64,000 nucleotides of DNA from Nomia melanderi. Lineage: Eukaryota; Arthropoda; Insecta; Hymenoptera; Halictidae. Positions 59,101 to 64,000 of the stretch are shown one piece after another. The translations under genes were made by a program, and so were the position numbers. The stretch spans positions 5,833,501-5,897,500 of the forward strand of contig NC_135007.1 in assembly GCF_051020985.1 (NCBI RefSeq), written 5' to 3'. Below the pieces are notes generated by a model. It saw nothing but the letters and a program-made list of their open reading frames with translations, searched no databases and was not told where the DNA came from. The number at the start of each line of letters is the position of its first letter. The first letter of the stretch is position 1.

Positions 59101-61269
59101 AATAAAACACCTTGTTATTCTAGTATATCTTCTGTCTATCTAGTCTATCTAGCATATCTAATGTAACTTCTGTTTAGTATATTCAGTATAACTCCAGTAT
59201 ATCTCCTGTCTTTTAGAAAAAATTTTATGAAAGCATGTTCCCGCATAAACCTCCGTAGTCCAATAACTACTACGATCATCATTAACAATCAGTTACAAGA
59301 CGTAATCACGAAACAATCAATTACCGTCCAACTCAGTCTATCGACGTCGCACGCTGGCGCGTGTGATCTCGACCTACATACTCAGCGCGTCGAACAAACA
59401 GAATTCCACGCGCGAAATTAACGGAACAACGACACCCACCGGCGCGCGGAGACATTTTACGATCGTAAACTACCGCGTCGATCGGGACCCGAAAATAGTA
59501 GCGCGCCGCTGAAAGTTCTGACTGCGTCCCAGTGTGTTTATCTTCCGACGAATAAATTTGCATGCGATCTTTGGCCAACTATTTAGTGTCTAAACAGAAG
59601 GCGGAGGGAAACACGCTCGAAGGGAGGATGAACGAGGGTTCTGACGTCGTCCGCTAGAATATCGTTGACGAGATATTTATGATACCGTTTCTGACCGGAG
59701 CTGGCCAGGTACGTTGGCCAAGTGATATTGATCGATAATAGCCAGACTAAATCTATCGAAACGATCGATTGAAAGGTAGATAGGCATCGATTCTTGATAC
59801 CAGTGCCTGTTATAGTAATACGGATCGATATGGTATCATACTGGTGGATTACAGTCTTCGTGTGTGGTACGGCAAGTTTGTAAAGTTGGTTCGATAACTA
59901 AAAACATCTATTGCGATTCGTTACACTCGTTGTCAGGTAGTTCTTAAGATAATATGTTTCTCGAAGCTAGTCAATGTATTATTGAGTTTTATGTAGGGTT
60001 TCTTAGGGATACATACGTAGGCTTCAAAGGCTGGTTTATTATGGAAATATTTATTGAAACTGTAAAATGAAGGTTTACCCATGGAACTTCATTTTCGAGA
60101 AATATAATTTTGGAAATCCGCCAGGTTTGGATTACGTGCAGAATTTCAGATTACATGTGTTCTAGATGTAAATTTTAAACTAACAAATCTGGGTATAGAC
60201 TATTTTTGTTCGCGTTTGTAGCTGAAAAACATGGCTGGTCTTATGATTTGTTTTTGAACAATTAGTTCTAAGTTTGAATATGTCGGTTTATGTTTGAATA
60301 TAATGAAATGTAGCAATGATGAGAAGTAAGTCATAGGATTACTTATGTTTGCATAAAATATAAGTAGGAATATAATTATATTTGCTAATATATATTCGTC
60401 ACTTCTTTCGAAGAACTTTCGCTAACTTTCTACTAAATTTTCTTCAAGGTCCCATGTAAGCCTAAACAACATCAGTTTATGGGTTTGGTACTTTTCCACG
60501 CTTGGGATTTTTAGCTGATACTTTCTCGCTTTATTTTTTGTACCTTACATACATATGTCCAATCATATTTTCCATACCCTGAGAAGATTTTACTTTAAAT
60601 GACTTTAATAATTATTTACATGATATACAAATATTTTCTAAAAAAATTACACTGGTCCTTTAGTGATTTGAAAGGGCCTTGGAACTAACACACATGTGCT
60701 ACGTTTCACTTTTGACTTTTTTTCTATTTGTGAATTTTCTGCAACTGAAAATTATCCAACCATTCGAATTTCAAAATTGGTTTTGTATAAATGAAAAAAG
60801 TATTAAACACCACACCATTTCATGTTACCTACCATTCAAAACGACAAAAGCTTTAAATCTCTAAAATTCTAAAGTTTATAAATATGAAAATTGAAAGTCT
60901 CATCTAATAATATTACGTCAAATTAGTGAATATTTCAAATAGAATCTGATAAACATAAATATTACTTCATTCTTTAGAATTAAAATTAAACATTATTCTT
61001 CTATTATCAATTATTATACTCAGTACCGAACATAAACGTAGAATATGCCTACAATTTGTCCTTTTTAAATAAATTGTCAATAACACAGTAATCATATGGA
61101 TCATAGTTGAAAAAGAAATCACAGAGCAAAAGGTCAATCGAATTTAATACATTACACTGACGAACACATTTTATCAAGTCAACATCAAACTGAGCCACGC
61201 ATAAAGGAAATTTTCATAAATTATTCTAACAATGTTCGTAAGTTTTCAAAATTGCAAAATTGCTCGAAG
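56183..61269. other. No gene seen; several GC-rich islands
   Basis: GC-rich islands at about 56570-57410, 57930-58340 and 59320-59720 alternate with AT-rich DNA. Tandem CGGAACGGAACGGAACG lies at about 56685. A CTAGTATATCTTCTGT-like imperfect repeat lies at 59115-59210. The frame at 56753-57157 (minus, 134 codons) sits wholly in the first island and has no recognised domain. Confidence 0.45.
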
Positions 61270-61403
61270 AACTAACAAAACCATTATAACTGTCTGCTAA
61301 GGGTTTCAATTAAGCTTTAAATGAAATAAAAACTAACAAAACCTTTATAACTGTCTGCTGAGAGTTTCAATTAAGCTTTAAATAAAACAAAAACTAACAA
61401 ACC
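61270..61403. repeat. 61-bp tandem duplication plus partial third unit
   Basis: Units 61270-61330 and 61331-61391 start AACTAACAAAACC and contain TATAACTGTCTGCT and GTTTCAATTAAGCTTTAAAT; they differ at only a few bases. A third partial unit begins at 61392. The high identity points to a recent duplication. Confidence 0.9.
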
Positions 61404-61965
61404 AAAATGGTAGATAATTGAAAAGAAGAGGAAAAGGAGAAGAATGAGGAAATAGAACAGGCGTCGATCAGTCGTCGCAGTGTCCCGAACGAGCGTCTAA
61501 CAACGCAACAACTCGCGACACGTGTAATTGTTTACAGTGTCCAAAGATGATACTATCACACGTCAATCACGTGCGCTTCTGCACGGCCAGCAGATTTTCC
61601 GTCGGCGCGCTAATTCGGTTTGCGTTTATAACGAGGATCGACGGGGGAGCAGGTTCACGAAATTCTTTGGCGGTCGTTTAGTAGTAAACAAAGCGAGCCT
61701 GGTGCGCGACACGAATCAGGAAGAGGTGCTCGACTCGGTCATCCGATCAGCACTCCCGTCACGATCGTGGGCGTTTCTCTTTCCCGGCGTTGCTTGTGAT
61801 TTGCGATCGACGTAAGCTGGCCCGCCGCGAATCGAAAACAAATTAGACCTAACAGAGAGCTGACAATGCTTCCCGATTGCCAATGTGGGATTCGTGACAG
61901 CTGTGAAAAAAGACAAATTATTATTTACACGGCAAAGTATTATTATACACAAAAAGGAATGTCGT
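61404..61965. other. GC-rich island, no gene seen
   Basis: Positions about 61450-61850 are GC-rich. The frame 61528-61815 and its minus-strand partner are unrecognised. Confidence 0.45.
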
Positions 61966-62269
61966 TTAACCCCTTGCGATGACTTTTTGCCTTTCCACTT
62001 TGGAACTCGGATCGACGTAACTTAATTTAGCTGTAGTTTAACTGTTAGCTGTTCGAATTTTGTTTATATCTTTTTTTTCAATGATTCTGCAGTATTTTAA
62101 ATGTTTTGTTTAAAACGTACTTCAAACAAACATTGCAATGGAAATGATCATTTTTGCAATTAGATTAGAAATAAGAAATATATAATTTTAAGACGTTGGA
62201 TATAAGTTGAGCAGAATGTGGATTAAATTAATGTTTAGTTAGACTTAATGGAGGAGTGCAAGAAGTTAA
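61966..62269. mobile_element. H/K-type TTAA element, right end uncertain
   Basis: The left end is TTAACCCCTTGCGATGACTT. Two candidate right ends exist: in reverse TTAACTTCTTGCACTCCTCC ending 62269 (H-like) and TTAACCCTTTGCGGTCCTAT ending 62639. Either could be the true partner, or two elements are adjacent. Confidence 0.45.
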
Positions 62270-63256
62270 TATGACACGTCGCTAATTTCTTTGATAATAT
62301 TTTGAAAATCCGGGATTGTAATTATATTGTATCATTCCGTAGATAATACAGTTTTTGTATGCTTCTTTCATTTTTAGGAATTAAGATAAACAAACTCGCT
62401 TTTAATATAATTATGATATATAAATCGATAATTTATAAATAATGAAAGAGAATATATTTTAGATTAAAAATTTGTTTATCTTCGCGTTATTTATGGAATA
62501 ACTCAATTACATTACGATCAGAAACACCATGCATAATATGACTGTAACAAGTATTACGAATAATTCTGACAAAAATTGATGAAACATGCAGGAATAAAAT
62601 TGAATGTCTTGTCTATGACATAGGACCGCAAAGGGTTAACACGCGGAGGAGACGTTAATTTGCCGGTTGCGAACTTGCATAATTGATTATTACGTAAACC
62701 TATAACCTACATGTTCTCCGCGAGCGATCGTGGCTACAAACGATCGAACAAGCAGGAAACAGCGCATCTTCAGTAATAAGAGCAACGATTATTCGTCACG
62801 TCAATGCCTAAGCAACGAGCGTGCTGAAAAATTCAATCTGAATGCGAACGATCGATCTGAGCATGACGATGTACCTGGATGAACGCGTAAAAATGCGTTT
62901 ATTATTCTTTTTAGTGACCCAGTTTTTCTCGCTCGGTTCTCCAGATACGCCTAATTAGAGATTTAGGGGCGGAGATAGAATGTTTGACGATAAAACTTGG
63001 ACGTATATACATTGGCACTGACGGATAATCAAAATGATTCGTACAGGATATTTTCTTTTGTTGTTATTGTAGCCACACAGGATTTTTTATTCAGATCGTT
63101 TCAAATCAGCGCAATTTTAATAGGTTACCGATTCTTAAGCATCCGAAATCGAAAAGCTGATTAATAGGCTTGCGGTAGATAAAGTATTAAGATATCAATA
63201 ATTGCAAAATGAGAAAACTAAAACCCGTGATTTTGACTGGTGCAGTTGTTTTGGTG
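62270..63256. other. No gene seen
   Basis: AT-rich, then a GC-richer patch at about 62640-62960. No gene recognised. It may contain the second right end noted for the element at 61966. Confidence 0.45.
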
Positions 63257-63637
63257 TTAACGCTAAATTTACAGACGTTCGTTCTGCATTTTATTTTATT
63301 GTTCCTAGAAAACTACATGTTTGTTCATATACAACACGGAAGTAATAGTTTCAAAACGAGAGAATTACAATGTGTATTCGCATAATTGCACGAATCAAAA
63401 CCGACTTAACAGATTGTTGACCACGATGAATAGAAATGAGACTTTTCTATTCTATTTTTCATGTAACTTCCAATATTTTGCTTTTGTAATATTCTATATT
63501 GATTGTAATATTCAAAAATTGATATAGTTAATGTAAGGTAACTCGTGACCGGTTAACAATGTGTTAAAATGTTACCGAGTAATGTGTAAAAAATTCAGTA
63601 TCCGCCAAATTGACGGGCCTCGTAAATCTAGTGTTGA
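63257..63637. mobile_element. C-family element C2, interrupted by G4
   Basis: 381 bp in total. The left end TTAACGCTAAATTTACAGAC and right end AAATTGACGGGCCTCGTAAA...GTGTTGA match C1 and C3. Removing G4 and one TTAA copy leaves 223 bp, identical in length to C1, and the two sides then align directly with C1 (CGAC-TTAA then ATGTTACC against CGAC-GTAA then CATTTACC). Confidence 0.85.
63406..63567. mobile_element. G-family TTAA element G4, nested inside C2
   Basis: 162 bp including both TTAA copies. The left end is TTAACAGATTGTTGACCACG; the right end in reverse is TTAACACATTGTTAACCGGT. It sits at a TTAA in C2 where C1 has GTAA. The frame 63321-63527 spans the junction and is not a gene. Confidence 0.85.
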
Positions 63638-64000
63638 AGATTCAAACGTCCCCAAGCATGGTTACTCTCATTGCGAGCGATAATAAGGCGTTTGACCCGA
63701 GTCTATCGGTACTGAACTATAATCCACCGAGTGACGTAGAGGCCGTAACTTCGGTTTGACGCCGTTGTACACGTACTCACACGCGCGTGTGCATGGTGTA
63801 CACTGCACCGTTCGGAATCAGCTGGAAAAAAAGCTCGTCGACCGATAACCGATAGATAGAGGACACAGTCGAACATGTGACGACGTCTGCCACGGGTAAT
63901 TAGTGATATCCGACCACGTTTCAGCCGGTTCGACGAAGATCAATGCAATTATTCGATTCATTGTCGCGTGACTTGCAAATGCAAGAGTGTTGTTCTTCTT
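63638..64000. other. No gene seen; GC-richer end of window
   Basis: CpG-containing sequence with an ACACGCGCGTGT palindrome near 63780. No gene recognised before the window ends. Confidence 0.5.

Noticed and set aside
1..64000. CRISPR arrays or prokaryotic operons
   Set aside because: No spacer-repeat pattern and no prokaryotic gene organisation; the tandem arrays seen have no unique spacers.

Overview
This window is nuclear DNA from a eukaryote, most likely an insect. It looks like a hymenopteran such as a bee, but that is inferred from overall character and not proven. The support is two eukaryotic tRNA-Lys genes with oligo-T Pol III terminators, a Jockey-type non-LTR retrotransposon, mariner remnants, and many short TTAA-flanked inverted-repeat elements of piggyBac-like type in AT-rich DNA broken by CpG-rich islands. 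I found no host protein-coding exon that I can defend, so the window reads as intergenic or long-intron DNA.

Layout. Positions 1-10266 hold AT-rich sequence, several GC-rich islands, a 61-bp tandem array (2617-2799) and TTAA elements (1515-1771, 4815-5037, possibly 7684-7873). Two tandem tRNA-Lys(TTT) genes lie on the minus strand at 10267-10339 and 10432-10504. Positions 14200-18300 carry a long AT hairpin, a 34-bp minisatellite, a 226-bp duplication and a 36-38-bp degenerate array.

The main feature is a 5'-truncated, slightly decayed Jockey-like retrotransposon at 21047-25104. It splits a 73-nt tRNA-Lys(CTT)-like sequence between the second and third anticodon bases and is flanked by a 16-bp target-site duplication with one mismatch.

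Positions 25159-64000 are gene-free DNA with more TTAA elements, two nested insertions, a broken mariner transposase fragment near 39.75 kb, a 22-bp perfect inverted-repeat pair near 56.1 kb and a C-family element at 63257-63637. The nested insertions are a mariner-type element inside an A-family element at 37.8-38.2 kb, and a G-family element inside a C-family element at 63.4-63.6 kb. Removing the second leaves exactly the 223 bp of the intact relative at 4815-5037.

The genes do not form a pathway. The recurring themes are tRNA-Lys sequence as both gene and insertion target, and layered small DNA transposons. Repeat families are lettered A to L here for convenience and were recognised by eye, so their ends are approximate where stated.
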